From Deltaproteobacteria bacterium (GTDB lineage: Bacteria > Desulfobacterota > Desulfobulbia > Desulfobulbales > JAJRZW01): DNA of 64,000 nt. Of the stretch, positions 28,171 through 38,562 are shown one piece after another. The stretch is from contig JAJRZW010000016.1 in assembly GCA_024275015.1 (NCBI GenBank), positions 70,899 to 134,898 of the forward strand, given 5' to 3'. A model generated the notes under the pieces. That model searched no databases. It was not told the origin of the DNA and was given only the letters and a program-made list of their open reading frames with translations. Within the stretch, counting starts at the first letter, position 1, and every line of letters starts with the position of its first letter. The position numbers were made by a program, and so were the translations under genes.

Positions 28171-28743
28171 ATAAACCGCAGTACCAGGGAAACCGAAATC
28201 AGCCTTGCCGTAAACCTTGACGGCAATGGTGAAAACGCCATCGACACCGGGGTTCCCTTCCTCGACCACATGCTGACCCTGTTCGCGGTCCACGGCTTCT
28301 TTAACCTCAAGATCAAGGCCCGGGGCGACACCGAGGTAGACGACCATCATACGGTTGAGGACATTGGTATCTGTCTGGGCCAGGCGGTAAAAAAGGCCCT
28401 GGGTGATTACCGGGGGATCAGCCGCTACGGTTTCTGCTCCCTGCCCATGGACGAAAGCCTGGTCCGCTCAAGCCTCGATCTTTCCGGCCGCCCGTATCTG
28501 AACTTTGCCGTCCACCTCCCCGACGCCAAGGTCGGCACCTTTGACACCTCGCTGGGACAGGAATTCCTCCGCGCCTTCTCGCTGCATGCCGGAATGACCC
28601 TGCACGTGGAGATGGTCTGCGGCGAAAACTCCCACCACATTCTGGAGGCGGTGTTCAAGTCATTGGGACGGGCCCTGGACCAGGCGGTCACCGTGGATCC
28701 CAAAGTCAAGGGGGTGCCGTCATCCAAGGGAACAATTGTATAG
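28171..28743 (+). CDS. hisB: Imidazoleglycerol-phosphate dehydratase; 5' end anomalous (in-frame TAA at 28168-28170, no ATG/GTG/TTG before residue ~34)
   Basis: NRSTRETEISLAVNLDG...DTGVPFLDHMLTLFAVHG; EDHHTVEDIGICLGQ; HHILEAVFKSLGRAL. Confidence 0.88.
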   Translation: MNRSTRETEISLAVNLDGNGENAIDTGVPFLDHMLTLFAVHGFFNLKIKARGDTEVDDHHTVEDIGICLGQAVKKALGDYRGISRYGFCSLPMDESLVRSSLDLSGRPYLNFAVHLPDAKVGTFDTSLGQEFLRAFSLHAGMTLHVEMVCGENSHHILEAVFKSLGRALDQAVTVDPKVKGVPSSKGTIV

Positions 28744-28848
28744 CCGTGGCCCTTGCAAAACCGACTTTTCGACCCATGGCGACGTCAGGATCGAAGCAAG
28801 AAAAAACGATAGACTCCAGCCATGAACCATATAAGCCCATAACCTCCG

Positions 28849-29583
28849 TTGGACATCAAAAAATCAATCAACCGTAAAATCGGCCGGGCCATGGCCGATT
28901 ATTCGATGCTCGACAACGGCGACCGGGTTCTGGTGGCGGTAAGCGGCGGGGTTGACTCCCTGTTTACCGCCTGTCTGCTCAAATTCTGGCGGGCCAGGAC
29001 CCCGATCGATTATCAATTAATCAACGTCCATATCGACCTCGGCTATAAAGAGGGAGCAAACGCGGCGGTAAACCGGGAATGCTCCCGGCTCGGACTTGAA
29101 CTCAGGGTGGAGAAAAGCCAGTACGGCCCCGAAGCCCTCACGGCCGAGGGAGGGAAAAACATCTGCTTTCACTGCGCCCGCAAGCGGAGGAACCGCCTCT
29201 TCTCCATTGCCGGCGATCTCGGCTGCAATAAAATTGCCTTCGGCCACCATAAAGACGACCTGATCGAGACCTTTTTCCTGAATCTCCTTTACAGCGGTAA
29301 CCTCAGCACCATGGTTCCGAACCAGGCCCTGTTCTCCGGTAGCCTGCACCTGATCCGCCCCCTGGCCTATCTCGACAAAGCTGAAATCATCAACAGCGCG
29401 GCGGCAAACGACATCCGCCCGGTGAAAGACCCCTGTCCCCACGGCGACGACTCGCGACGGACCGCGACCCGGAAAATCTTAAAAGATCTCGACCTGAGCG
29501 TACCCGGCTGCCGGGCCAGCATCTTCGCCGCCCTTGCCAATCCCAGACAGGGCTATCTCCTGAGGCCGGGAACAAAACCATGA
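28849..29583 (+). CDS. TtcA-family tRNA 2-thiocytidine synthetase-like PP-loop ATPase
   Basis: VAVSGGVDSL PP-loop; CFHCARKRR; HHKDDLIETFFLNLLY; TTG start. Confidence 0.82.
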   Translation: MDIKKSINRKIGRAMADYSMLDNGDRVLVAVSGGVDSLFTACLLKFWRARTPIDYQLINVHIDLGYKEGANAAVNRECSRLGLELRVEKSQYGPEALTAEGGKNICFHCARKRRNRLFSIAGDLGCNKIAFGHHKDDLIETFFLNLLYSGNLSTMVPNQALFSGSLHLIRPLAYLDKAEIINSAAANDIRPVKDPCPHGDDSRRTATRKILKDLDLSVPGCRASIFAALANPRQGYLLRPGTKP

Positions 29584-29687
29584 TGCCCGCCCGGCCCGAA
29601 TGTCTCCCGTGTTTTTTAAACCAGGCCCTGATCCGCGGCGCGGACATCAGCCGCCGACCGACATACGAAATAAATCCGCCGGAACAA

Positions 29688-30659
29688 TCAGCCCAGCAGC
29701 CGGGCCATGTCCTTGGCAAAATAGGTGAGAATAATGTCAGCGCCGGCACGGCGGATGGAAAGCAGGGTCTCGGCCATCACCCGGTCACCGTCGATCCAGC
29801 CGCGCTCAGCCGCGGCCTTGACCATCGCGTACTCACCACTAACGTGGTAGGCGGCGACGGGAAGATCAAACTCGTCCCGAAGCCGGCTGATGATATCAAG
29901 ATAGGCCACCGCCGGCTTGACCATGAGGATATCGGCGCCCTCCTCCACGTCGAGGGTGGCCTCGCGCATGGCCTCGCGGCTATTGGCCGGGTCCATCTGG
30001 TAACCACGGCGGTCACCCTCCTGGGGGGCGCACTCGGCCGCGTCGCGGAAGGGACCATAAAAGGCGGAGGCGTACTTAACCGCGTATGACATTATCGGAA
30101 TATCAGTGAAATTATTCTCATCAAGGGCAGCGCGAATCTCGCCAACCCGACCGTCCATCATGTCACTTGGCGCGACCATATCGGCCCCGGCCTTCGCGTG
30201 GGACAGGGCGGTCTCGGCCAAAACCTCGAGGGTGGAATCATTATCGACCATACCATCGAGAATGATTCCGCAATGACCGTGGTCGGTGTACTCGCACAGG
30301 CAGACGTCGGTTGAGACCATCATCTCCGGGACCCTGTTCTTGATCTCCTTTATCGCCCGCTGAATAATCCCGTTTTTTGCGTGGGCCCCGGAACCCATGG
30401 GGTCCTTTTTCTCCGGCAGCCCGAAAAGGATCACATGGTTCACCCCGAGGCCAAGACAGTCCTTTACTTCGGCACCCAACTGGTCAACCGACATCCGGAA
30501 TACCCCGGGCATGGAAGGCACCTCCTCGCGCACACCCTTGCCGGGCATGACAAAGAGGGGATAAATAAGGTTGGCGGCGGAGATGGAGGTCTCACGGATC
30601 AGGGACCGCATGGCCTCGTTTCGCCGCAGACGGCGGGGACGATAATCGGGAAATAACAT
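29688..30659 (-). CDS. hemB: Porphobilinogen synthase (delta-aminolevulinic acid dehydratase)
   Basis: [32 protein letters not shown]; active-site Lys regions. Confidence 0.96.
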   Translation of the reverse strand: MLFPDYRPRRLRRNEAMRSLIRETSISAANLIYPLFVMPGKGVREEVPSMPGVFRMSVDQLGAEVKDCLGLGVNHVILFGLPEKKDPMGSGAHAKNGIIQRAIKEIKNRVPEMMVSTDVCLCEYTDHGHCGIILDGMVDNDSTLEVLAETALSHAKAGADMVAPSDMMDGRVGEIRAALDENNFTDIPIMSYAVKYASAFYGPFRDAAECAPQEGDRRGYQMDPANSREAMREATLDVEEGADILMVKPAVAYLDIISRLRDEFDLPVAAYHVSGEYAMVKAAAERGWIDGDRVMAETLLSIRRAGADIILTYFAKDMARLLG

Positions 30660-30827
30660 TTTACGCTCCTGTTCCAGGGTTCACGGTTCAACTATTGTAA
30701 AGGAATAGCGGCTGTGGATTTAAGGTTCGGAGGGCAGCGGGTCAACGCTACAAAATAAACCGGCGCGGGCCGCAGGAAACCGTAGGCCCGCCCCATGCAA
30801 TTACCTCCTTTTGCACCTCTGCCTTTT

Positions 30828-32627
30828 TTACTTTCGCCTTCCCGGCGCGTCCGGAATCGCGCTGTGACTAAAACTCTTCCGCACCAGATCATTAATGAAA
30901 GCGGCAGGGTCTTCCACCGCCCGATGATCAAGAACAAGGCGATGCATCTGTTTCTTGCGGGTCAGAAGACTTATTCCATGGCCCATGTCAGCGGCCATGG
31001 AATAGCATATTTCAACGGCACGGTCATTCCTGAACCCGGCCTTGACCATAATCGCGTCAATGGCCGCGTCGCTGAGTTCGACCTTGATATCATCAGGGAA
31101 AGACACAGACACGCACTCTTTGACCTCTTTTACCAGAGCGACGATCTTATCACAAACATAACGGGGGTCGTAATTTTTTTCCTGGCATCGACGGGCCACC
31201 AGCCGCAGTCTCTCCCTGCCGGCAGCGATACCCAAACCGGCAAAATAATCGCCAAAACGACTGGAGATAAATTCAAACAGGCTCTCAATCTCAATCCCGG
31301 CCAGTTCCCAATAGCGCTCCGCCTGGGCCGCGGCAAAATCGGGGTCGGTAAAGAAACGCTCCAGCACCTTTGCCGGGGCGCGAACCAGATCTTCAGAAAC
31401 GACAAGGGCGGTAAAACCAGAGGAGGGTAGCCGGCGTTCAAAGGGGAGAAGAATACGTTCGAGGATACTCACCAGCCCTCTGGCCCCGGTGCGTTCTTCC
31501 CTGGCCACGGCCGCGATCCGGATCAGGGCCTCATCTTCAAAGGCAATCCTGATGCCGTAAGCGAGAAAATCCTGTTTCTTCGCCACCACCACCGCACTGG
31601 TAGGACTGCGGAGGATCTGATACAGATCATCCGCGCCAAGATCATCAAGAACCGCCACCACCGGCAGCCGGCCGACAAACTCGGTTTCAAAACCAAATTC
31701 TATCAGATCCTCAGCCCTGACTCCGGCGAGGACGCCGCTGTCGGGACGACGGGGCCGGACCGGACTCTCAAAGCCCATGGCCGAAGGATTGACCCGACGG
31801 GAAATAATTTCCTCAAGACCACTGAAGGCACCGCTGACGATAAAGAGGATATTACGGGTATTCACCGTCTGGCGTTTGCGCTTGCCGTGGGTACGATAAT
31901 ATTCCATCGCCTCAAGCTGGGAAATGGGATCATGAGGGACCTTGAGGTCGACATCGGTCTCCTCCATGGGCTTCAACAGGGCCCGCTGTACCCCGGCGCG
32001 GCTGACATCATGGCCACGAAGGTCATTGCCGGCGGCAATCTTGTCAATCTCGTCGACATAAACGATACCGTACGAGGCAAGATCGAGATCACCGTCAGCT
32101 TCCCGGGCGAGATCTCGGATCAGATCCTCGACATCACCGCCGACATAACCGGTCTCGCTGAACTTGGTCGCGTCGCCCTTGACAAAGGGAACCCCGATCC
32201 GGGCGGCAATCAACTTGACCAGATAGGTCTTGCCAACCCCGGTGGGACCGATGAGAAGGACATTGCTCTTTATCTGACCCGGCCCCCGGGGTTCCTCTTC
32301 CTCCTCCCGGGCCTGGCGAACGCGGTTGAAATGGGTGCAGATCTTGGTCGCCAGCACCTCTTTCGCGTGGGCCTGGCCGACCACGTATTCGTCAAGATAG
32401 GCGATCAACTCATCAGGGCGGAGACGGAAATCAATTTTCCTCTTCTCCTCTGCCCCTTCCACCCGGTCATCGTCGTCAGTGACGGCGGGCCGGGCCTCGG
32501 GAAAGACTCCGGCCGAAATAATCTTGACCTGACCGCCGTATTTATCGCTCAGGTATTTACTGATCTCCTTTTCCAGCTCTTTCTGGTCCGGGACGGTGGT
32601 ATTATCGTCACTCATCTGATACTCCAT
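30828..32627 (-). CDS. ClpX-like AAA ATPase lacking the N-terminal zinc finger, with a long C-terminal extension
   Basis: LDEYVVGQAHAKEVLA; GPTGVGKT; VYVDEIDKIA; no CxxC zinc-binding domain. Confidence 0.85.
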   Translation of the reverse strand: MEYQMSDDNTTVPDQKELEKEISKYLSDKYGGQVKIISAGVFPEARPAVTDDDDRVEGAEEKRKIDFRLRPDELIAYLDEYVVGQAHAKEVLATKICTHFNRVRQAREEEEEPRGPGQIKSNVLLIGPTGVGKTYLVKLIAARIGVPFVKGDATKFSETGYVGGDVEDLIRDLAREADGDLDLASYGIVYVDEIDKIAAGNDLRGHDVSRAGVQRALLKPMEETDVDLKVPHDPISQLEAMEYYRTHGKRKRQTVNTRNILFIVSGAFSGLEEIISRRVNPSAMGFESPVRPRRPDSGVLAGVRAEDLIEFGFETEFVGRLPVVAVLDDLGADDLYQILRSPTSAVVVAKKQDFLAYGIRIAFEDEALIRIAAVAREERTGARGLVSILERILLPFERRLPSSGFTALVVSEDLVRAPAKVLERFFTDPDFAAAQAERYWELAGIEIESLFEFISSRFGDYFAGLGIAAGRERLRLVARRCQEKNYDPRYVCDKIVALVKEVKECVSVSFPDDIKVELSDAAIDAIMVKAGFRNDRAVEICYSMAADMGHGISLLTRKKQMHRLVLDHRAVEDPAAFINDLVRKSFSHSAIPDAPGRRK

Positions 32628-32732
32628 GTTGCTTTCACACCTCTTTTTTCTGAATCCGTGACGGCTTCGCGCCGCCTTTTTTACTTCTGCGCCTGATTCA
32701 GCGCCGCCCTGCGGCGGCATCCGGTAACAAAT

Positions 32733-34121
32733 TCAGGTTTTGTTTACCGACGGGGCCGGGACCATATCAAAACCTTTTAATTTACGGTGGAGATGACTAC
32801 GCTCGACCCCGATCTCCTCGGCGGTCTTGGAAACATTGCCGTCATTGGCCGCAAGCCGGACGCGGAGGTACTCGCGCTCAAATTCCCGGCGCGCGTCCTT
32901 GAAATCCATGATTCCCATGGCCGGAATCGGCGGCATATCCCCCCCGACGTTGTTCATTACCGGCCGCAGAAGCATGGACACCGTGGCCCGGTCAATCGTA
33001 TCATCCCGGGTCATGATCACCGCCCGCTCAACAAAATTCTTCAATTCCCGGACATTCCCGGGCCAGGAATGCTGCATCATCAATTCAAGGGCGGCATCCT
33101 CAAAACAACGGTCGCCGAATCCCTTGCGACCGAGATGAACAAGGAAGGCGTCAACCAACTGCGGCAGATCAACCAGCCGCTGCCGCAGGGGCGGAACCTC
33201 AATCGGGACCACGTTCAAACGGTAAAAAAGATCGGCGCGGAAATTACCCTTCTCGATCTCCTCCTCCAGATTCTTATTGGTCGCCGCCAGAACCCGGACG
33301 TCGACGCTGATGGTCCGGCTGCCGCCGACCCGTTCAAAATTCTGTTCCTGGAGAATCCGGAGGATCTTGGCCTGGGTCTTGAGGCTCATATCGCCGATCT
33401 CATCCAGGAACAACATCCCGCCGTTGGCAAGATCAAATTTCCCCCGTTTCCTGGCCGCGGCCCCGGTAAAGGCACCCTTTTCATGGCCGAACAACTCGCT
33501 TTCGATCAGCTCCTCGGGTATAGCGGCGCAATTCACCTCGATCATCGGTTTTTCGGCGCAGACTGAGATACGATGGATGGACTGGGCCACCACCTCCTTT
33601 CCGGTCCCGTGTTCACCACGAATCAGCACCCAGGCCTGGGTCGGGGCTACCATCTCGATCTGTTTCTTCAACTCCCTGATCACCGGCGCGTCGCCCACCA
33701 GCTCCGGTTTTTTCTTTTCCTTGGTCCGAAGGATGACATTTTCCTCCTCAAGACGGGACAGGCGCAAACCATTGTTGACCGCGACCACGATCTTGTCATA
33801 GGACGGAGGCTTTTCGATAAAATCATAGGCCCCCATCCGGGTGGCCTTGACCGCGGTCTCAATGTTACCGTGGCCGGAAACCATAATCACCGGCAGGCGG
33901 GGATAATCGGCCCGAATCCGTTCAAGGGCGGCCATGCCGTCCATCCCCGGCATCCAGATATCAAGGAGGACCAGATCAATCTCCTCCTGTTCCAGCACCG
34001 CCAGCCCGGCCTCGGCCCCGTCAGCGCACACCGGGGCAAAGCCCTCGTCCGACAGGATCCCGGCCAGGGCCTCGCGGATACTCATCTCGTCGTCAATCAC
34101 CAGAATACGTTTCGCCATCAT
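32733..34121 (-). CDS. Sigma-54-dependent response regulator (NtrX-like)
   Basis: Receiver DIWMPGMDG; GEHGTGKEVVA; GAFTGA; C-terminal Fis-type HTH. Confidence 0.92.
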   Translation of the reverse strand: MMAKRILVIDDEMSIREALAGILSDEGFAPVCADGAEAGLAVLEQEEIDLVLLDIWMPGMDGMAALERIRADYPRLPVIMVSGHGNIETAVKATRMGAYDFIEKPPSYDKIVVAVNNGLRLSRLEEENVILRTKEKKKPELVGDAPVIRELKKQIEMVAPTQAWVLIRGEHGTGKEVVAQSIHRISVCAEKPMIEVNCAAIPEELIESELFGHEKGAFTGAAARKRGKFDLANGGMLFLDEIGDMSLKTQAKILRILQEQNFERVGGSRTISVDVRVLAATNKNLEEEIEKGNFRADLFYRLNVVPIEVPPLRQRLVDLPQLVDAFLVHLGRKGFGDRCFEDAALELMMQHSWPGNVRELKNFVERAVIMTRDDTIDRATVSMLLRPVMNNVGGDMPPIPAMGIMDFKDARREFEREYLRVRLAANDGNVSKTAEEIGVERSHLHRKLKGFDMVPAPSVNKT

Positions 34122-36332
34122 TTACCCCTGTCGCATATCCACCGGCAACTCAATAATAAACAGTGCCCCCTCGGGATGATTGTCTTTCACCCGGATAGTG
34201 CCGTCATGATCATTAATGATTGTACTGGCAATAGCAAGCCCCAGACCCGATCCCCCCTTTTTGGTGGAAAAATATGGTTCAAAGAGACGGGCCTTGTCCT
34301 CATCGCTGATCCCCGGGCCGTTGTCAGCGACCTCAATAACCATTGAGCCACTGTCAAGATGAACCGCAACCCCGATCTCGCCGGCGCCGACCACGGCCAC
34401 CGCGTTGTCGAGAAGGTTTATCAGTACCCGTCGCATCTGGGTAAAATCAAATGAGAATTGCGGCAGATCACGATCAAGGTCCAGACTGAAGCTGATCTCC
34501 TTATGGGCCTCACGGTAAAGTACCATGACCTCCCGCGCCAGGTCGGCAAAATCATTGTTCTCCTTGTTAATCCCGGGCATCCTGGCAAAAGTGGAGAATT
34601 CGGCCACCAGCCGTTTGAGTTCCTCGACCTGATTGATAATGGTCATGGTGCAGGAGTCAAAAACCTCGCCCTCGCCGGCGAGACGGTCGAGATAACGCTT
34701 GCGCAGCCGCTGGGCTGAAAGCTGTACCGGAGTCAAGGGGTTCTTTACCTCATGGGCGATCCGCCGCGCCACCTCACGCCAGGCCGCCATCCGCTGCATC
34801 TTCTCGATCTCGGTAAGGTTGTCAAACACCAGTACCACCCCAAGTTCGGCCCCGGACTTGTCCTTCAACCGGGTAAAAGTGACCCGGAGATAAAACGAAT
34901 CATTACGCAGGCTCAGGCGTATTGAACGCTGGATCGAGTCCAGTCCGGAGCGGGATAGTTCGGTGAAAAAGCCGTCCATTATCTCACGATGCTCCGGCTC
35001 CAGGACCTCGCGATAATCCTTGCCCACGATCATCTCGCTCCTGATTTTAAGCAGGGTCTCGGCAAAGGAATTGATGGTGGTTATCCGTCCGTCCGGATCC
35101 ATGGATATCACCCCGGCGGCAATATTCTGCAATATGGTCTCCATGTACTGCCGCCGTTCCTCAAGCTGCTGCTTGCTGGTCAGGAGATCACGGGTCATCC
35201 GGTTAAAGGAATCGACCAGGGTTCCCATTTCATCGCCGCTGTCACGGCTCAAGACAAAATCAAGATCCCCCCCGGCCACCCGCTGGGTCGCCCGCGCCAG
35301 TTTGGAAATCGGACCGGTAAGACCGCGGGCGACATAAAAGCCGAACCATACCGCGGCAAAGACGATAAGCAGGGTAATAATCAGGAGCATGACCAGAAGG
35401 CTGGTCTTGATCGGGTTCTTGAGCAGCATCAATTGCCGGTAACCCTCAAGGCCGCCGGAGATAACCTCCATGCTTGCCAGCTGCTTTTTCGGGATCAGAA
35501 ACGAGGTAACCAGAACCCGGTTCGCGCCCGCGCCCGGGGTATCGGGCTTAAGCGCCACTGCGCCACGGACAAGCTCACCAGCGGCAACCGACTGAATGGT
35601 CACCAGGTCACGTTCCCCGTCCAAGGCCTTACGGAATATGTCCGGCGGCAGGGATGGAATCTCCTTGATTTTCATCCCGCCGGTAAAAACCCGCGCCAGC
35701 GGTGTCCTCTGGTCGGAATAGAGTTCAAGTCCGGCAAGGCCGTGACTCCTGGCGATATCGTTTAAAAAAACATCAAGGTTATTGGCAATCAGATCCTGAT
35801 ACATCGACGATGCCAGACGGTCGGCGGTTGCTTCCCCCTGGGTTCGGACCTGATTCCGGGCCCGGTCGTATACCGTGCGTGCCATATCAAGTGATTCCTG
35901 CAGGGACTGCTCGACCTTACTGTTGAACCAGTAATCCATACTGGTGGAAACAAATTGCAGGGAGATAAAAAACAGCAACACTGTGGGGATAAGCGAAAGC
36001 GAGATAAAGGAAAGCACCAGTTTGGTCTTGAGTCTGGTCCCGAGGATGCGGCGTTTACGTTCAAAGACCAGCTGCACCAGGTTACGCAGGACCAGAAAAA
36101 CCATCAACAGAAGAAGAAGGACGTTCAGGTTGATGAGGACAAAAACGAGAACGTTACCACTGACCGGAAACGGTATCGCTCCTAATTGAAAGACCTTGGT
36201 CTCAGCAAAGGTAAGGAGGTGAATGAGAAGGAAACAGAAAAAAATGATCCACCAGATCCGCCGCCGCTTACGCCGATCGTGCTGAATGAAAAATTTCTGG
36301 GTCATTTCAGGATCAATAACGGAATTTGACAT
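34122..36332 (-). CDS. Membrane sensor histidine kinase (NtrY-like; HAMP-PAS-HisKA-HATPase)
   Basis: N-terminal TMs; RIAHEVKNPLTPVQLSAQRL; DNGPGISDEDKARLFEPYFSTKKGGSGLGLA. Confidence 0.93.
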   Translation of the reverse strand: MSNSVIDPEMTQKFFIQHDRRKRRRIWWIIFFCFLLIHLLTFAETKVFQLGAIPFPVSGNVLVFVLINLNVLLLLLMVFLVLRNLVQLVFERKRRILGTRLKTKLVLSFISLSLIPTVLLFFISLQFVSTSMDYWFNSKVEQSLQESLDMARTVYDRARNQVRTQGEATADRLASSMYQDLIANNLDVFLNDIARSHGLAGLELYSDQRTPLARVFTGGMKIKEIPSLPPDIFRKALDGERDLVTIQSVAAGELVRGAVALKPDTPGAGANRVLVTSFLIPKKQLASMEVISGGLEGYRQLMLLKNPIKTSLLVMLLIITLLIVFAAVWFGFYVARGLTGPISKLARATQRVAGGDLDFVLSRDSGDEMGTLVDSFNRMTRDLLTSKQQLEERRQYMETILQNIAAGVISMDPDGRITTINSFAETLLKIRSEMIVGKDYREVLEPEHREIMDGFFTELSRSGLDSIQRSIRLSLRNDSFYLRVTFTRLKDKSGAELGVVLVFDNLTEIEKMQRMAAWREVARRIAHEVKNPLTPVQLSAQRLRKRYLDRLAGEGEVFDSCTMTIINQVEELKRLVAEFSTFARMPGINKENNDFADLAREVMVLYREAHKEISFSLDLDRDLPQFSFDFTQMRRVLINLLDNAVAVVGAGEIGVAVHLDSGSMVIEVADNGPGISDEDKARLFEPYFSTKKGGSGLGLAIASTIINDHDGTIRVKDNHPEGALFIIELPVDMRQG

Positions 36333-36918
36333 GACCCCAGTCCGTTTTAAGATCCCATACTCCCCAGAAGGGAATAAGGTAGTGAAAATAGAGGGGCAGA
36401 GTCGCCCGCTCCAACCTGGCCTTAACCCAGACCGCGTAAGTCTCGCCGCGTTTAAGCCCGGAAAGGCCCAGCACCTTTACCCCGTCAATACCGACCATTA
36501 CCTCCCGGGCCCGGGCAAAGGTCTTTACCACCACCGTCCGCCCCCCCTCCTCGCCGAGGGTAACCCGGTATTCATCCTTGAGATTGTCATAGGTCAGTTG
36601 ATGGTCAAAAGAGATATTTATCAGTTCCCGGTCCGGCCAGTCACGCACCTCACGCAGCAATTTGACCTCAAAGGTAAAAGACGCGGGAATGCCGTTCTTT
36701 ATCGCCTTCTCCATCTCAGGGGAAATAGCGTTTTCCACCCGACCGTAGAGGATCAGGTTCGTACTGGAATTGGCGGCGACCAGATCAACCAGGCTCGGTT
36801 TCACCTTTACCGCTCCGGCAACGCCGACGGAAATAAAAAAAACCAGCAGGGATACGGCCAGTAAAAACGGCAGTGAAAATCCGTCTCCCTTCCTGCCTGT
36901 ACTCTGTCGCATGTTCAT
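36313..36918 (-). CDS. DUF4390 domain-containing protein
   Basis: Single exported domain directly upstream of the NtrY-like kinase; assignment by pattern. Confidence 0.7.
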   Translation of the reverse strand: MNMRQSTGRKGDGFSLPFLLAVSLLVFFISVGVAGAVKVKPSLVDLVAANSSTNLILYGRVENAISPEMEKAIKNGIPASFTFEVKLLREVRDWPDRELINISFDHQLTYDNLKDEYRVTLGEEGGRTVVVKTFARAREVMVGIDGVKVLGLSGLKRGETYAVWVKARLERATLPLYFHYLIPFWGVWDLKTDWGHVKFRY

Positions 36919-38546
36919 CATCCAGAAATTGAAATCCCGCCTGTTATTCCGGCAACGAGGGGCGAAAAGGTCCGGGAATCCCGGGCGCATACCGGAATCG
37001 CGTCAAGATCCCGAACCATTACAGCCTTATCTTTTTCCGCGATCAGGTCAATCTTATTCAATACCCGCAACAGCGGAATCCGGTCGAGATCCAGGTCGCG
37101 GAGAATATTCTCCACCGCCCTGACCTGTTCGACCATCGCCGGATTTGAGCCGTCGATGATATGAACCAGAAGATCGGAATCGCCCAACTCCTCAAGGGTG
37201 GCCTTGAAGGCCTGTACCAGGTCCCCGGGCAGACGACTGATAAAACCGACGGTATCGCTGATGACCACTTCGATATCCCGGGGGAAACGCAGACGGCGGG
37301 TGGTGGGATCAAGGGTGGCAAATAATTTGTCCTCGGCCGTGACCGTGCTGCCGGTGAGGGTATTGAGCAGGGTCGACTTACCGGCGTTGGTGTAACCAAC
37401 CAGCGAGATGACCGGAAGATTGTTCTGCCGTCGCCGTCCGCGACGCTGATAACGTTGCCGCGACACCTTCGAAAGCCTCTCGGAAAGCATGGCCAGGCGG
37501 CCCTTGATCCGACGGCGGTCGATCTCGAGTTTTGTTTCCCCCGGCCCACGGGCACCGATACCGCCGGTGAGCCGCGACAGGGCGTCATCCCGGCTTGAAA
37601 GCCGCGGCATGAGATATTTCAGCTGCGCCATTTCCACCTGCAATTTCCCTTCCCGGCTCATGGCCCGGGCGGCGAAGATATCAAGGATAAGCTGAGTCCG
37701 ATCTATGACCCGCATATCGGTATGGTCGGTGATCGAGCGCACCTGGGAGGGATTTAATTCCTGATCAAAGATCAGAAGATTGGCGTCATGCTGCAGAGCG
37801 ATGAGCATGATCTCGCCGAGTTTGCCCCGGCCCATGATCAGACGAGGGTTGACCCGCCGACGACGCTGGAACAGCCGGTCAACCACCTCGACCCCGGCGC
37901 TGCGGGCAAGCTCGCCCAATTCCACCAGAGATCTCTCAGCCTGGCCACGACTTTCAGTGCCGACCCTGAGAAGAATGGCGCGGTCACCGGTCCGCGCCTC
38001 ATGCCCGGCCCCGCCCCGGCGGGCAAACTCCTGTTCAAGGGCGGCGGTATTCAAGAGAAAGTCAGGTTCAAGACCGGCCGGATGCAACGGCGGCAGAACA
38101 GCCCAGGGATCCGTGCCAACAGCGGCGGGAAGGATATGGGCCCGGTGGATGAGAACCGGGTAACCACCGGAATCAACGGTGATCGCGGCCATGAGGTCAA
38201 GCCGGAGACAGGCGAGGTCCATGAGGTCATCCCGGCTCAGCGGTTCCGCCGCCAGATGGGTATGGACACAACGCAAACCCTTGAGACGGGCCCCGGCGGC
38301 CCGTACCTGCGGCAGGGCTGGAATCATTATGCCGTGCCGGTCACCGACCACCACCATCGCCACCCGACCGGCACGATCAATAAGCAGACCGACCTGACGC
38401 CCGATTTCCCTGGAAACGACGCCAAGTTCCCGGGCCGATTCCGCGGTGATGACATATTCGGGCGCGACCTTTTTGGTCCCCAGACGCTCAAGACGTTTGA
38501 GCTGGGCCGTTTTCAACCCGGCGATATTCCCCCGCGGCCGGGCCAT
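36918..38546 (-). CDS. hflX: GTPase HflX
   Basis: GPGETKLEIDRRRI; SLVGYTNAGKSTLLN; DTVGFISRLP. Confidence 0.95.
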   Translation of the reverse strand: MARPRGNIAGLKTAQLKRLERLGTKKVAPEYVITAESARELGVVSREIGRQVGLLIDRAGRVAMVVVGDRHGIMIPALPQVRAAGARLKGLRCVHTHLAAEPLSRDDLMDLACLRLDLMAAITVDSGGYPVLIHRAHILPAAVGTDPWAVLPPLHPAGLEPDFLLNTAALEQEFARRGGAGHEARTGDRAILLRVGTESRGQAERSLVELGELARSAGVEVVDRLFQRRRRVNPRLIMGRGKLGEIMLIALQHDANLLIFDQELNPSQVRSITDHTDMRVIDRTQLILDIFAARAMSREGKLQVEMAQLKYLMPRLSSRDDALSRLTGGIGARGPGETKLEIDRRRIKGRLAMLSERLSKVSRQRYQRRGRRRQNNLPVISLVGYTNAGKSTLLNTLTGSTVTAEDKLFATLDPTTRRLRFPRDIEVVISDTVGFISRLPGDLVQAFKATLEELGDSDLLVHIIDGSNPAMVEQVRAVENILRDLDLDRIPLLRVLNKIDLIAEKDKAVMVRDLDAIPVCARDSRTFSPLVAGITGGISISG

Positions 38547-38562
38547 TATCCATCCCCGCCGA

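Noticed and set aside
31887-32696. 269-aa plus-strand ORF
   Set aside because: Antisense to the ClpX-like gene
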